Shown one piece after another: positions 42,084-51,436 of a DNA stretch of 64,000 bases. How positions within the stretch are numbered: the stretch's first letter is position 1; each line of letters starts with the position of its first letter. Below the pieces are notes generated by a model. The model was given only the letters and a program-made list of their open reading frames with translations, was not told the DNA's origin and made no database searches. The translations under genes were made by a program, and so were the position numbers. Origin of the DNA: Kaistia defluvii (GTDB taxonomy: Bacteria; Pseudomonadota; Alphaproteobacteria; Rhizobiales; Kaistiaceae); NCBI RefSeq assembly GCF_040548815.1, contig NZ_JBEPSM010000001.1, forward strand, positions 806,001 through 870,000, given 5' to 3'.

Positions 42084-43556
42084 ATGGACAAGTCGACCGT
42101 CAAGACCTTGAAGCTGATCGATCCGACGCTCGTCAAGGACCAGTGCTATGTCGATGGCGCCTGGATCGGCGAGCCCTCGATCGAGGTCACGAACCCGGCG
42201 ACCGGCGCCGTCATCGGCCGCGTGCCCCGCTTCGGCGCGGATGAGACGACGCAGGCTGTCGATGCCGCCGCCGCCGCTTTCAAGCTCTGGGCGGCCAAGA
42301 CCGCCAAGGAACGCTCGAAGCTGATCCGCCAGTGGTTTGAGCGCATCCGCGCGCATCAGGATGATCTGGCGCTGATCCTGACCTCCGAGCAGGGCAAGCC
42401 GCTGGCCGAGGCCAAGGGCGAGATCGAATATGCCAATTCCTACATCGAGTTCTACGCCGAGGAAGCGAAGCGGATTGCCGGTGAGACGCTGCCGAGCCAT
42501 CGCGCCGATGCGCGCATCCTGGTGCTGCGTCAGCCGACCGGCGTGGTCGCCGCCATTACGCCGTGGAATTTCCCGGCGGCCATGATCACGCGCAAGGTTG
42601 CCCCGGCGCTGGCCGCCGGCTGCACGGTGGTGCTGAAGCCCGCCGGCGAGACGCCGCTGACGGCGCTGGCGCTGGCCGAGTTGGCCGACCGCGCCGGCAT
42701 CCCGAAGGGCGTATTCAACGTCGTGACGGGCAGTTCGTCCGAGATCGGCGGCGTGCTGACCTCGCACCCGGCGATTCGGCTGGTGAATTTCACCGGCTCG
42801 ACCGAAATCGGCAAGCTGCTGATGCGCCAGGCTTCGACAACCGTGAAGAAGATGGCGTTGGAGCTGGGTGGCAACGCGCCCTTCATCGTCTTCGACGACG
42901 CCGATCTCGACGCGGCGGTCGAAGGCGCGATGGTGTCGAAGTTCCGCAACATGGGACAGACCTGCGTCTGCGCCAACCGAATCTATGCGCAGGCCGGCAT
43001 CCACGACGCCTTCGTCGAAAAGCTGACGGCGGCAGTCGAGAAGCTTCGGGTTGGCAATGGCGCGGAAGACGGCGTCACGCAGGGCCCGCTGATCAACGAC
43101 AAGGCGATCGACAAGGTCGAAGAACATTTGAAGGACGCCACGGCCAAGGGCGCCAAAGTGGTGCTGGGCGGCCATCGCCATTCGCTCGGCGGTTCGTTCT
43201 TCGAGCCGACCGTGTTGACCGGTGCGACGCGCGACATGCAGCTCGCCCGCGAAGAGACGTTCGGCCCCATCGCGGCCGTGTTCAAGTTCGGGACCGAGGA
43301 AGAGGTGATCCAGGCCGCGAACGATACCGAGTTCGGCCTGGCGGCCTATTTCTATTCGCGCGATATCGGCCGCATCTTCCGGGTCGGCGAGGGGCTGGAA
43401 TATGGCATGGTCGGAATTAACTCCGGCCTGATCTCGACCGAATTGGCGCCGTTTGGCGGCGTCAAGGAGAGTGGCAATGGCCGCGAGGGCTCGCATCACG
43501 GCATCGATGAGTTCGTCGAGAAGAAGTACCTTCTCGTCGCTGGCCTCGACCGTTAG
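42084..43556 (+). CDS. gabD: NAD(P)-dependent succinate-semialdehyde dehydrogenase
   Basis: 490 residues, aldehyde dehydrogenase superfamily. It oxidises succinate semialdehyde to succinate, the last step of GABA breakdown. Motifs are ITPWNFPAAMITRKVAPALAAG, the glycine-rich FTGSTEIGKLLM, the catalytic Glu in LELGGNAPFIVF and the catalytic Cys in MGQTCVCANRIY. The closing ELAPFGGVKESGNGREGSHHG is typical of GabD. With aguA and aguB nearby it fits an agmatine-putrescine-GABA route, although the GABA-forming genes are not here. Confidence 0.93.
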   Translation: MDKSTVKTLKLIDPTLVKDQCYVDGAWIGEPSIEVTNPATGAVIGRVPRFGADETTQAVDAAAAAFKLWAAKTAKERSKLIRQWFERIRAHQDDLALILTSEQGKPLAEAKGEIEYANSYIEFYAEEAKRIAGETLPSHRADARILVLRQPTGVVAAITPWNFPAAMITRKVAPALAAGCTVVLKPAGETPLTALALAELADRAGIPKGVFNVVTGSSSEIGGVLTSHPAIRLVNFTGSTEIGKLLMRQASTTVKKMALELGGNAPFIVFDDADLDAAVEGAMVSKFRNMGQTCVCANRIYAQAGIHDAFVEKLTAAVEKLRVGNGAEDGVTQGPLINDKAIDKVEEHLKDATAKGAKVVLGGHRHSLGGSFFEPTVLTGATRDMQLAREETFGPIAAVFKFGTEEEVIQAANDTEFGLAAYFYSRDIGRIFRVGEGLEYGMVGINSGLISTELAPFGGVKESGNGREGSHHGIDEFVEKKYLLVAGLDR

Positions 43557-43595
43557 TCGGATCATACTGGGCAGAACAACGCGATAGGGGCCAAT

Positions 43596-44141
43596 ATGTC
43601 GAAGGCGGTGCGCTGGCAGAGCTGGGACGGCGAGGGGCTGGAGCATATGGTCTTCAGCGATCGGCCGAAGGGGGCGGTGGCCGAGGGCGCCCTGCTTTCC
43701 GGAGGCGAAGCGCGCTTCGCCGCCCGCTATGAGCTGACCTGCCATCCCGACGGCCGAGTCGCCGAGGCGCGCGTTGCCGTGGTCGGCGGCCCCCAGATCT
43801 CCCTGCAGTCGGATGGTGATGGCCTCTGGCGCAACAGCGACGGCAAGCGCGTTCCGGCCCTGGTTGGCGCCAGCGATGTCGATCTCTCGGCAAGCCCGGT
43901 CACCAACATGCTGACGATCCGCCGGCTCGGTCTCGCCGAAGGAGAGTCGCAGGAGATCACGGCGGTCTATGTCCGCTTGCCCGATCTCGAGATCACGCTC
44001 GACCGCCAGCGCTACACCTGTCTCGAGGCAGGCCGCCGCTACCTGTACGAGGCCGTCGATGGCACGTTCAAGGCCGAGATCGAGACCGAGGACAACGGCC
44101 TGATCACGCTCTATCCCGGCCTGTTCCGCCGGGTATCCTAG
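43596..44141 (+). CDS. Putative glycolipid-binding domain protein
   Basis: 181 residues. It resembles the PF06475-type putative glycolipid-binding family: WQSWDGEGLEHMVF at the N-terminus, YELTCHPDGRVAEARV, SDVDLSASPVTNMLTIRRLGL, and a beta-rich close RYLYEAVDG and GLITLYPGLFRRV. The ligand is inferred only from the family name. It is cytoplasmic by composition, with no signal peptide. It follows gabD by 39 bases on the same strand and may share its transcript. Confidence 0.85.
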   Translation: MSKAVRWQSWDGEGLEHMVFSDRPKGAVAEGALLSGGEARFAARYELTCHPDGRVAEARVAVVGGPQISLQSDGDGLWRNSDGKRVPALVGASDVDLSASPVTNMLTIRRLGLAEGESQEITAVYVRLPDLEITLDRQRYTCLEAGRRYLYEAVDGTFKAEIETEDNGLITLYPGLFRRVS

Positions 44142-44170
44142 CCCAGACCGGTTCTGTTTCCGCTGCCTCC

Positions 44171-44899
44171 CTATTCGGACTCGGTCTTGCGCAGCGCGGG
44201 GTTGCGCGAGTAGAGCCCCACGGCTTGCCCCCTGGCCAGCACGTGCCCTTCCATCGCCTGTACGAGCTGGGCCCCAGTCATGAGCGGCTTGGCCGGAAGA
44301 TGCTCGACGTCTAGCGCATAGACGGTGATCGTGTAGCTGTGCGGCTTCAGGTCGTTGACCGCCGGGCAGGGGCCGTCATAGCCGGCATAGGTGCCCCGCA
44401 AGCCGGGATTGCCGGCCAGCATCCAGGTATTGGCGTTGACCCCGCGCTGGCCCCGCTCCGTCCTGATTGGCGGCTTGCCATGCGGCACGAAGCCGTCGCC
44501 GTCCGCGCCCACCGGCAGGGCCTTGAGCGTCGCCGGCATGTCGTAGAGCACCCAGTGGTAGCGCGTCACCCGCGGCGCCTCGATGGGGATCAGTCGCGGG
44601 CTCAGCAGCACCGAGGGATCAAAGGGTACATCCGGATCCGTCATGAGCAGCGCGAAGGATTTGGTCCCGGCCGGCGCGTTCGACCATGCGACAGCGGGGC
44701 TCCTGTTACGGCCGCGCAGAAGGGGGCCGCCGCCCGCAGGCCCGCAGAGCGCCGCCTCATCGGGCAGTGCCCCCTGCGGGTCGAGATCGGGGATGATCAC
44801 GTCCAGCGGTGCCGGACTGGCAGCCAGCGCCACGGGCAGGCCGGCAACTTGCAGGAGGGCCGCCACGAGGGCCGGGGGGAGTATCCTGCTCGAAGTCAT
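44171..44899 (-). CDS. YbhB/YbcL-type PEBP-family exported protein
   Basis: 242 residues. A signal peptide ends near ALAAS (about residue 28). The PEBP fold follows, with SPAVAWSNAPAGTKSFALLMTDPDVP, VTRYHWVLYDMPA and YTITVYALDVEHLPA. Bacterial members have no settled biochemical role. The ATG at 44899 has an excellent ribosome-binding site (AAGGAGAT), which decides the start over the upstream frame. It is a single unit on this strand. Confidence 0.88.
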   Translation of the reverse strand: MTSSRILPPALVAALLQVAGLPVALAASPAPLDVIIPDLDPQGALPDEAALCGPAGGGPLLRGRNRSPAVAWSNAPAGTKSFALLMTDPDVPFDPSVLLSPRLIPIEAPRVTRYHWVLYDMPATLKALPVGADGDGFVPHGKPPIRTERGQRGVNANTWMLAGNPGLRGTYAGYDGPCPAVNDLKPHSYTITVYALDVEHLPAKPLMTGAQLVQAMEGHVLARGQAVGLYSRNPALRKTESE

Positions 44900-45018
44900 G
44901 CTGATCTCCTTTCGCCACATGGGCCGGAGCGCACGAAAGTCCCTGCTTCGAAATAGGAGCCGACAGGCGGATCGGCCAGTCCTGTCGCTGCGATCAGAGG
45001 ATGAATTGCCCTCGGCGG

Positions 45019-45438
45019 TTACGCGTCCCCGACCTTTCCGTCCTCGCCCAGGGGATCATAGGTGCCGAACGACCATTCGTAACCTTCGATGTCGCGGCAG
45101 GAATATTCCCGCGATCCGTATTCCATGTCTTCGGGCGGGCGCGTGATCTTGGCGCCGGCGGCGACGGCCTTGTCGTAATGGCCATCGACGAAGCGCACCG
45201 AAACATAGACGCCGCCGGTCCCGCCGCTTGCCGTCCGGCCGCTGGCGACCAGTTCGGTGCTGAAGCCGCCCAGCATGATCATGTTCTGGCCGAGCCGCAG
45301 TTCGGCATGCACGACTTCGCCGTCCGACCCCTCATGAAGGGCGTGGACCTCGAAGCCAAAACCCGTGACCAGGAATTCGATCGCCGCTCGTGGATTTCGA
45401 TACCGCAGCACGGGAAAGATGTGAGACGTGCGAACCAT
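45019..45438 (-). CDS. VOC-family (glyoxalase/bleomycin-resistance fold) protein
   Basis: 139 residues. The VOC fold is seen in SHIFPVLRYRNPRAAIEFLV, GFEVHALHEGSDGEVVHAELR, GGVYVSVRFVDGHYDKAVAAGAKI and CRDIEGYEWSFGTYDPL. Members can be isomerases, dioxygenases or drug-binding proteins; no substrate is evident. The ATG at 45438 has GGAGG upstream and precedes the first strand. It follows the DsbA-like gene on the same strand by 31 bases and is probably cotranscribed. Confidence 0.9.
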   Translation of the reverse strand: MVRTSHIFPVLRYRNPRAAIEFLVTGFGFEVHALHEGSDGEVVHAELRLGQNMIMLGGFSTELVASGRTASGGTGGVYVSVRFVDGHYDKAVAAGAKITRPPEDMEYGSREYSCRDIEGYEWSFGTYDPLGEDGKVGDA

Positions 45439-45469
45439 GCAGGTGCCTCCTTGCTGGCAGACAGGGGTC

Positions 45470-46114
45470 TCAGGCGCCGGCCTCGACAGTCGTGGAAGCG
45501 GCCTGCGCCAGCGCCTGGTGGAAGACATCTTCGGGCTGGCAACCGGACAGGGCAAGCCGGCGGTTGAAGACGAAGAAGGGCACGCCGCTGATGCCGCCCT
45601 GGGCTGCGGCCGCTGCCTCCTGGTGGGTGATCTCCAGTTCCGCCGCGTCGCTGGCCAATCGGCGCGCCTCATCGGCCGCGAAGCCGTACCGCGCTGCAAT
45701 GCCGGTCAGCACGTCAGGGTCGGCGATGTTGAGCGCCTGGAGGAAGTGGGCTTCGAACAGCGCGGTCGCCAGGGCGTCCTGCGTGCCCTTGGCCAGCGCG
45801 TGGCGGATCAGCGTGTGGGCCGCCGCAGTCGGGCGCTGGCGCGGCTGCTTCGAAAGATCGAGCGGGATGCCGCTCTTGCGGGCCTCGGCTTCGACCCGCG
45901 CGAACATCGCGGCCGGGTCTCCGCCGAACCGCTTGCGCAGCTTCTCGGCAACGTCGATGCCTTCCGGCGGCACGTCGGGGTCGAGGAAGAACGGATGATG
46001 CAGGATGCGGGCTTCGATTCCGGTGTCGGCCAGAACCTTGTGCAGGCGCACGACGCCGATGAAGCACCAGGGGCAGACGATGTCGGTGACGACGTCGATC
46101 TGGATCTCGGACAT
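45470..46114 (-). CDS. DsbA-family (FrnE-like) thioredoxin-fold oxidoreductase
   Basis: 214 residues with no signal peptide, so cytoplasmic. The redox motif CPWC is at residues 14-17 in TDIVCPWCFIG, followed by the helical insertion typical of FrnE-type DsbA-like proteins, and the cis-Pro loop GGISGVPFFVF near the C-terminus. Such proteins act on thiols or on polyketide or glutathione-like substrates. The ATG at 46114 precedes the first beta strand; the longer frame upstream does not add homology. Confidence 0.9.
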   Translation of the reverse strand: MSEIQIDVVTDIVCPWCFIGVVRLHKVLADTGIEARILHHPFFLDPDVPPEGIDVAEKLRKRFGGDPAAMFARVEAEARKSGIPLDLSKQPRQRPTAAAHTLIRHALAKGTQDALATALFEAHFLQALNIADPDVLTGIAARYGFAADEARRLASDAAELEITHQEAAAAAQGGISGVPFFVFNRRLALSGCQPEDVFHQALAQAASTTVEAGA

Positions 46115-46263
46115 GGACAGTCTCCCGTCGCGCGGAAAGGTCGCGTCAACCAATCGGAAATGAACGTCAGCTATAACAAGACTGCGTGACGGAGGACACA
46201 GGCACGGTCGCGGATCGATGCTAATCCTCACCGGCGAATTGATTCCAGTTTCAGGACAAAACC

Positions 46264-46509
46264 ATGCGTATCGCTTTCGCGGCCTTTTTTGGTCTGATCT
46301 TCGGCGGCATCGTCGGAGTGGGGACCGGTGTGGGCATCGGCATGCTGTTGCAACGGATCATCAATGTCGGCTGCAGCGGCGGCGGATGTGCCTATTTCGT
46401 CATGTTCTGGGCGGGTCTCGGCCTCGTGGTCTGCGCGCTGCTCGGCGCGATCCTCGCCGGTGTGCTCACCCGCGAAGACGTCCGCGCCAGCCTGCCGCGC
46501 CCCCAGTAG
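46264..46509 (+). CDS. Small membrane protein of unknown function
   Basis: 81 residues with two hydrophobic helices (about 4-27, Gly-rich GLIFGGIVGVGTGVGIGMLL, and about 45-68), joined by a short cysteine-containing loop NVGCSGGGCAY. It ends in a charged TREDVRASLPRPQ tail. No family is recognised. The ATG at 46264 follows ACAAAACC without a strong ribosome-binding site. The next 700 bases hold no gene, so it appears to be a lone unit. Confidence 0.6.
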   Translation: MRIAFAAFFGLIFGGIVGVGTGVGIGMLLQRIINVGCSGGGCAYFVMFWAGLGLVVCALLGAILAGVLTREDVRASLPRPQ

Positions 46510-47203
46510 TCTTCGGCACGCGCGCCGATCGCAGCGAGGCCCGGCAAGGCCGGACTTCGCTGTTCGTCATGCCGCGTCCCTGCCTAGGCACCCGCACCCG
46601 CCGGCGATCTTTGCCGGTGTGCCGCCCGGCGTCCTGACGGCCTCGGCACACGATCCGACCCCTCGTTAGAATTTCCGCTCGCCGTAGCCTGCTGCGGGCA
46701 GCTCCGGGCGCCAGCATGCGCTTCGGCTCCGGCTTTGATCCCTGCACGGAGCATCCATGCCCCGAGGCTGCCTCGCCGGCAGTTTGACCGACCGACCCTT
46801 CCCAATATACCGCCTTGGCTCCGCCCGTTGATCGCCGCGGGGAGGCCATGTGCTCGGCCGCGCCCCGTCCCCGGCCGCCGGAAACCCGCGCCGGGCCCGT
46901 TCGCCTTCCCGCGCGCGGCGGAAAGATTGGTGCTGAGGCGTTTCGGTCGTCCGGTGACCTATAGCCATGGGATCATGAGGAAGTTCGCCCCGCGTCGGCA
47001 TTTTTCTATCGCCAAAGTATCCAAGGATCAGGGCGGCCGGATTTAATTTCTAATTTTGAAACAATGACTATCGAGAATAGGATTGAATATTTATTGAGTT
47101 CATTGTTGTGCAGTGCAAAACGAGGCGATATTAGTTGACGTAGCTGAAGAACAAGCAAGATTGTCTAATCGTATTGGTCGCGGTTTTGACTGGATTGCTC
47201 TGC
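46510..47203. other. Gene-poor stretch ending in an AT-rich region upstream of the glycan operon
   Basis: About 690 bases without a gene I can support on either strand. The left part is GC-rich and contains the perfect inverted arms GTGTGCCG (46617-46624) and CGGCACAC (46644-46651), possibly a terminator remnant. From about 47041 the base composition turns AT-rich (TTTAATTTCTAATTTTGAAA and similar), unlike the surrounding DNA. That part carries the motifs AATTTTGAAACAAT (47052-47065) and TTGTGCAGTGCAAAA (47106-47120), which recur near the RTX gene. It probably holds the operon promoter. Confidence 0.6.
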
Positions 47204-48730
47204 ATGAACGGACGCTACGACGTGAACAAACCTATCAAGAGCCAGTTCGAGCCGGTTCTCCCCACGCAAACCAAGGCTGCGCTTCGGATGGTGCTGGCTG
47301 GCGCCAGCGACCGCACCGAACTGGCCTCGGGTCCGCTGGCGCATATCGTCACCTTCACGGACGAGCTTTTCCGCAGCGACGGCACGATGCGCGACGTCTA
47401 TCCCGTGCTCGCCGTCGTCGCCTCGCCGGCCGCGGCCGTGGAGGTCGAGGCTGCCATCAAGGCTCTGGCCCGGCTGGCCACCATTCCCGCGCCGCCGATC
47501 CTGCGCATCGATCGCGATGTCGACGGGGTCGCCGCCCTGATCCAGACCGTGCTCGAATCCGGCCTGGGGCGTATTTCCAACTACGCCCGGACCATGGCGA
47601 CGGAACTGGTCATGCTCCGTCGCGAGCGCGAAACGCTGTTTGAAAATTTCCGCGTGCTCGAAGACGCCTTCCGCGCTCGAAACTGGGAGCCGGCCAGCGA
47701 GATATTCGCGCATGACGTCTTCGTCGATCCGAAGGACGAAGGCATCGGCCGGCTGATGACCGATGGCTGGGTCGAGCAGCTCCTGCCAGTGTCGAGCTTC
47801 GGCGTAAGCGGCTTCGCGCTGCACTTCCGCAACCTGACCAAGGGTGGCGGAGAGGTGGTCGTCACGCTGGATTATGTCGAGAATGGCGAAGGCGTCGCGG
47901 AATGGGTCGTGCCTTTTTCCGATCTTGCCGCGGACTGGAACTTCTTCTCGCTGCCCAAGGCCTGCGACGGAAGCCCGCGCACGCTTCGTCTCCGCATTTC
48001 CGCTAATGGCTCGGAGCCGCCGGCGCCGTCGCTGGGGCATCCCATCGCCAGCCGTCGCTACGCTGCCCGGGCTCGCTCTCCGCATGGCGATCTCGACCAC
48101 CGGCCGCTTGCCATCAAGATCTATTCCGGTATCCCGGGCGTGCGCCCGACCGCGCTGCCGAATTCGATCGCGCCGAGTTCGCTGATCAGCGGACGCCGCA
48201 TCGAGGATTATCGCCTGCCGCTCGAGGCACTGCGCGCCGTCGCCGACGTGTCCGTCAGCCCGATCGTGCCGGACTTCCAGACCATCCGCTTCCTCGAGCA
48301 TGAAGATGCGATCGTCTGCCATCCGCTTCCGGCCGGGATTTCCGCCGGCGCGGTGGCGAATGTCGTGGCGCCGGGCACGGTCCGCTTCTCGGCCCGCGCC
48401 GTCATCGACCACGCCGAGGGCAAGCCGGCGCTTGTCGGCTTCCTGCTGGCGCCCAGCGCTGCCAATCTGCGCTCCGAAATCGCCATCCTCGAACGCGAGG
48501 GCACCGCGCGTCGCTCGGCCTATTTCAGCGGCTGGCGCGATGTCGCGGCCGGCGAGCCGGTGAGCATCAACATCATGCTCGACAGCCCGACGCAGCGCAC
48601 CATGAACCTCGTCATCCTGAGCCGGGCCAAGGGCGACTCGGTCGACTTCTCCTGGCTCAAGGTGTTCGATTTCCGCATGGTCCGGCATTTCGACGTCGAG
48701 CCGCGCGGGGAGGCCCTCCATGCTCAGTGA
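47204..48730 (+). CDS. Protein of unknown function at the head of a glycan operon
   Basis: 508 residues with no signal peptide or membrane helix. The N-terminal third is helical (AAVEVEAAIKALARLATIPA, RISNYARTMATELVMLRRER with a coiled-coil look). The rest is beta-rich, as in FRNLTKGGGEVVVTLDYVEN and GTVRFSARAVIDHAEGKPAL. It looks like the DUF6212-type proteins found beside glycosyltransferases in this order, but I hold that label tentatively. The ATG at 47204 is chosen over a TTG 30 bases upstream; the ribosome-binding site is weak for both. Its end overlaps the next gene by 11 bases, so it is part of that operon. Confidence 0.75.
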   Translation: MNGRYDVNKPIKSQFEPVLPTQTKAALRMVLAGASDRTELASGPLAHIVTFTDELFRSDGTMRDVYPVLAVVASPAAAVEVEAAIKALARLATIPAPPILRIDRDVDGVAALIQTVLESGLGRISNYARTMATELVMLRRERETLFENFRVLEDAFRARNWEPASEIFAHDVFVDPKDEGIGRLMTDGWVEQLLPVSSFGVSGFALHFRNLTKGGGEVVVTLDYVENGEGVAEWVVPFSDLAADWNFFSLPKACDGSPRTLRLRISANGSEPPAPSLGHPIASRRYAARARSPHGDLDHRPLAIKIYSGIPGVRPTALPNSIAPSSLISGRRIEDYRLPLEALRAVADVSVSPIVPDFQTIRFLEHEDAIVCHPLPAGISAGAVANVVAPGTVRFSARAVIDHAEGKPALVGFLLAPSAANLRSEIAILEREGTARRSAYFSGWRDVAAGEPVSINIMLDSPTQRTMNLVILSRAKGDSVDFSWLKVFDFRMVRHFDVEPRGEALHAQ

Positions 48731-51404
48731 GGACCGGGATCTCGTCGTCATCGCGATGCCGCTCTATGGCCATGCTGCCCTGGCGGTGGAGGCACTGGAG
48801 ACGGCCTTCGCATCCGTCACCGAATGCCGCATCGAGGTCGTCGTTTCCGTCGATGGCGATCCGCGCCGCGAGGTGTTCGATGCGCTGACGCTCTATGCGG
48901 CGACGCGGCCGGAACTGCATGTCATCTTTGGTCCCAATGCGGGCCCGGGCGGCGCGCGCAATCGGGCGATCGACTTCATCGTCGAAAACCTGCCCGATGT
49001 GAAGGCGGTCTATTTTCTCGACGCCGACAATCGCGTCCTCCCCACCACGATCGACACGCTATATGCGCGCCTGAAGGCGGAGCAGTGCGGCTGGGTCTAT
49101 ACCAATATCGACACCTTCTCGGTGCGGTGGGGCGCGCATTATGGCGATGGCTATTCGCGGCTGACGCACTGCGTTTCCGACAACATCTGCGATACCGGCT
49201 CGATGATCTCGATCGACGTCTTCGAGGCCGGCGTGCGCTTCGATGCCGACCGGCAGAACGGCTTCGAGGATTGGGAGTTCTGGCTCTCCTGCATAGAGGC
49301 CGGCTTTGTCGGCGTGCCTTGCCACGACACGGCCTTCGAATATCGCCTGCGCGCGGAAAGCCGATTCAAGGAGGCGAACCGCGATCGCGCCGCTTCGCTC
49401 AGCTTCCTGCGCCGACGCCACAAGGCGCTGTTCCGCCGTTCGACCTTGGTCGATTTCGAGCATGAGGAATCGCCGCGCTACGCCATGCTGCGCACCGGCG
49501 ACGGCACCATCGCCTGCTTCACCGATCCGACGATGGAGCCATCGATCCTCGACTTTGACGAGGCGATCCGCGCCTTTTGGGGTAGCACCGCCGAGCCGGA
49601 CAATTTCCACTTTCCGCCCTTCCTGGCGGCAGGCAGCCGCGAGACGCTGAAGCTGCTCAAGCAGTCGCGCCTCTGGCCCAACCTGCTTGTGCATCTGGAG
49701 CGGGCCACCGAGGCGGCCAATGTCGTCTTCGTGCAGATCCGCAATGTCCCTGCCGAGCGCGGCATCGATATCGAGGTCATGCCGTCGGGCCATGTCCGGA
49801 AGGGACGCGCCGATCTGATCTTCATGTCGTCGACCATCGTCCGCGACGCAATCCGGAACAATGCGCTCGACTGGCTGGGCTCGATCGCCGCCGACCAGGT
49901 CTGGCCGACCGTCGCCGTGGTCAAGGTGCGTTTTCCCTTCCCGGCCGAGGCGCCGAAGCGCTCCTCCGCGACGCCGGAACAGTCGCTCATCAACCTGGTG
50001 CACACGATCGCCACCAGCCCGCTGCAGGCCGTGGCGGCCAAGCGCTGGACCTGGCGCGAGTCCCGCCTGCCGGCCCTGTCAGAGCTCTACAAGCAGCTGC
50101 GCACGGAGGTGGGCGGCTCGCCGGTCCTGCCGCTCGGCCACGCGAAGAGCGGCAAGCGGACGCTCGCGCTCCTCGTGCCGAATGCCTCCTTCGGCGGCGC
50201 CGAGAAGGTTGCCTTCGCGGCGGCGCGCGAGTTGAAGGCCGAAGGCTTCGAGACGCATCTGTTCGTGCTCGGAAATGCCCGCATGGACGTGCTCGACGAG
50301 TTCGACGCCTCGTTCGATTTCATCCATTTCTGGAAGGCGGGAATCCCGGCCTGGGGCGGCTCCAACCGCTTCCTGGGGCAGGACTTCATCGCCGAATATC
50401 ACGACGTCGACTGGAACGCGCTGAAAGGCCAGCTCTCCGGCTTCGACCTGATCATTAACAACCACGTCATGGCGGTGCATCCGCTGATGGCGCGGTTGCG
50501 CTCCGAGGGCACGCGAACCGCCTGCTACCTGCATGTGGTGGACGAGACCCCGCTGCGCCGCCCGGCCGGACAGCCCTTCGCGGCCATCGCGCATGAGCAT
50601 TGCTACGACGCGTTCCTGACCTGCTCCGAGCAGCTCAAGGTCTATCTGCACAGCTATGGCGTGCCGCTGGAAAAGATCTACGCGGTCGCCAATGCGCCGA
50701 GCATTTCGGTCAAGCCGAAGATGCTGACGGACATCGTGCAGAACCGGCAGGCCCGCGCCGCCGATGCGCCGTTGCGCATCCTCTATATGGGCCGCTTCGA
50801 GCCGCAGAAGGGCATCGACCGCATTCACGCGGCGCTGCAGGAGCTGCGGGCTCGCAACATCCCCTATGAGGCGCTGGCCGTGGGAGGCGAGATCCTCGCT
50901 GAACAGCCGAGTTCCTGGACCGGCAAGCTTCGGGAACTGGGCGTCACCGTTCGTCCGCCGATCTTTGGCGGCCGCGAGATCGCGGCGATCCTGGCCTGGG
51001 GCGACATCCTGATCATGCCGTCCCGCTGGGAAGGCGCGCCACTGATGATCGCCGAGGCGCAACTCGTCGGCTGCGTCCCGGTCGCGACCGCCGTCGGCGC
51101 GGTCGACGAGCTCGTTACCGATGGCCGAGACGGCATCCTGATCGAGGGCGAGTCCGATCTGAAGATCGTCGCCGACCTCGCCAATGCGGTGGAGTCGCTC
51201 GCCCGCGACCGCAATCGGCTCGGGCGGCTTCGCGACGGCGGCCTGTTCACCGCTTCCGGCCGCTCCTGGGCCGCTTCGTTCGGTCCCTTCGTCGAATGGT
51301 GTGACCAGTCTGTTTCGACCACACCGCGGATCGTCGCGCGGACCCCCAACCGTCCGGCCGATTCACAACCCATCACTGAGATTGAAGTCGCGGCCGTCGC
51401 CTGA
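48720..51404 (+). CDS. Two-domain glycosyltransferase (GT2 + GT4)
   Basis: 894 residues. The N-terminal domain (about 1-230) has GT-A features: LVVIAMPLYGHAALAVEALE, PNAGPGGARNRAIDFIVE, the YFLDADNRVLP metal-binding region and QNGFEDWEFWLSCIEAGF. The C-terminal domain (about 480-870) has GT-B/GT4 features: LLVPNASFGGAEKVAFAAARE, LRILYMGRFEPQKGIDRI and the donor-binding MPSRWEGAPLMIAEAQLVGCVPVATAVG. A less clear region lies between. It likely adds two sugars or acts twice on a growing glycan. The gene overlaps the preceding one and the next starts 32 bases on. Confidence 0.9.
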   Translation: MLSEDRDLVVIAMPLYGHAALAVEALETAFASVTECRIEVVVSVDGDPRREVFDALTLYAATRPELHVIFGPNAGPGGARNRAIDFIVENLPDVKAVYFLDADNRVLPTTIDTLYARLKAEQCGWVYTNIDTFSVRWGAHYGDGYSRLTHCVSDNICDTGSMISIDVFEAGVRFDADRQNGFEDWEFWLSCIEAGFVGVPCHDTAFEYRLRAESRFKEANRDRAASLSFLRRRHKALFRRSTLVDFEHEESPRYAMLRTGDGTIACFTDPTMEPSILDFDEAIRAFWGSTAEPDNFHFPPFLAAGSRETLKLLKQSRLWPNLLVHLERATEAANVVFVQIRNVPAERGIDIEVMPSGHVRKGRADLIFMSSTIVRDAIRNNALDWLGSIAADQVWPTVAVVKVRFPFPAEAPKRSSATPEQSLINLVHTIATSPLQAVAAKRWTWRESRLPALSELYKQLRTEVGGSPVLPLGHAKSGKRTLALLVPNASFGGAEKVAFAAARELKAEGFETHLFVLGNARMDVLDEFDASFDFIHFWKAGIPAWGGSNRFLGQDFIAEYHDVDWNALKGQLSGFDLIINNHVMAVHPLMARLRSEGTRTACYLHVVDETPLRRPAGQPFAAIAHEHCYDAFLTCSEQLKVYLHSYGVPLEKIYAVANAPSISVKPKMLTDIVQNRQARAADAPLRILYMGRFEPQKGIDRIHAALQELRARNIPYEALAVGGEILAEQPSSWTGKLRELGVTVRPPIFGGREIAAILAWGDILIMPSRWEGAPLMIAEAQLVGCVPVATAVGAVDELVTDGRDGILIEGESDLKIVADLANAVESLARDRNRLGRLRDGGLFTASGRSWAASFGPFVEWCDQSVSTTPRIVARTPNRPADSQPITEIEVAAVA

Positions 51405-51436
51405 CGACGTCGTGACAAGAGGAAAGGTGCGTTTGC

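Noticed and set aside
41942..43745. Upstream extension of the serine hydrolase frame
   Set aside because: The added residues are the shadow of gabD. The signal peptide and ribosome-binding site place the start at 41942.
46617..46651. Inverted arms GTGTGCCG and CGGCACAC as a definite terminator
   Set aside because: The loop is 19 bases long and no T-run follows; kept only as a remark.
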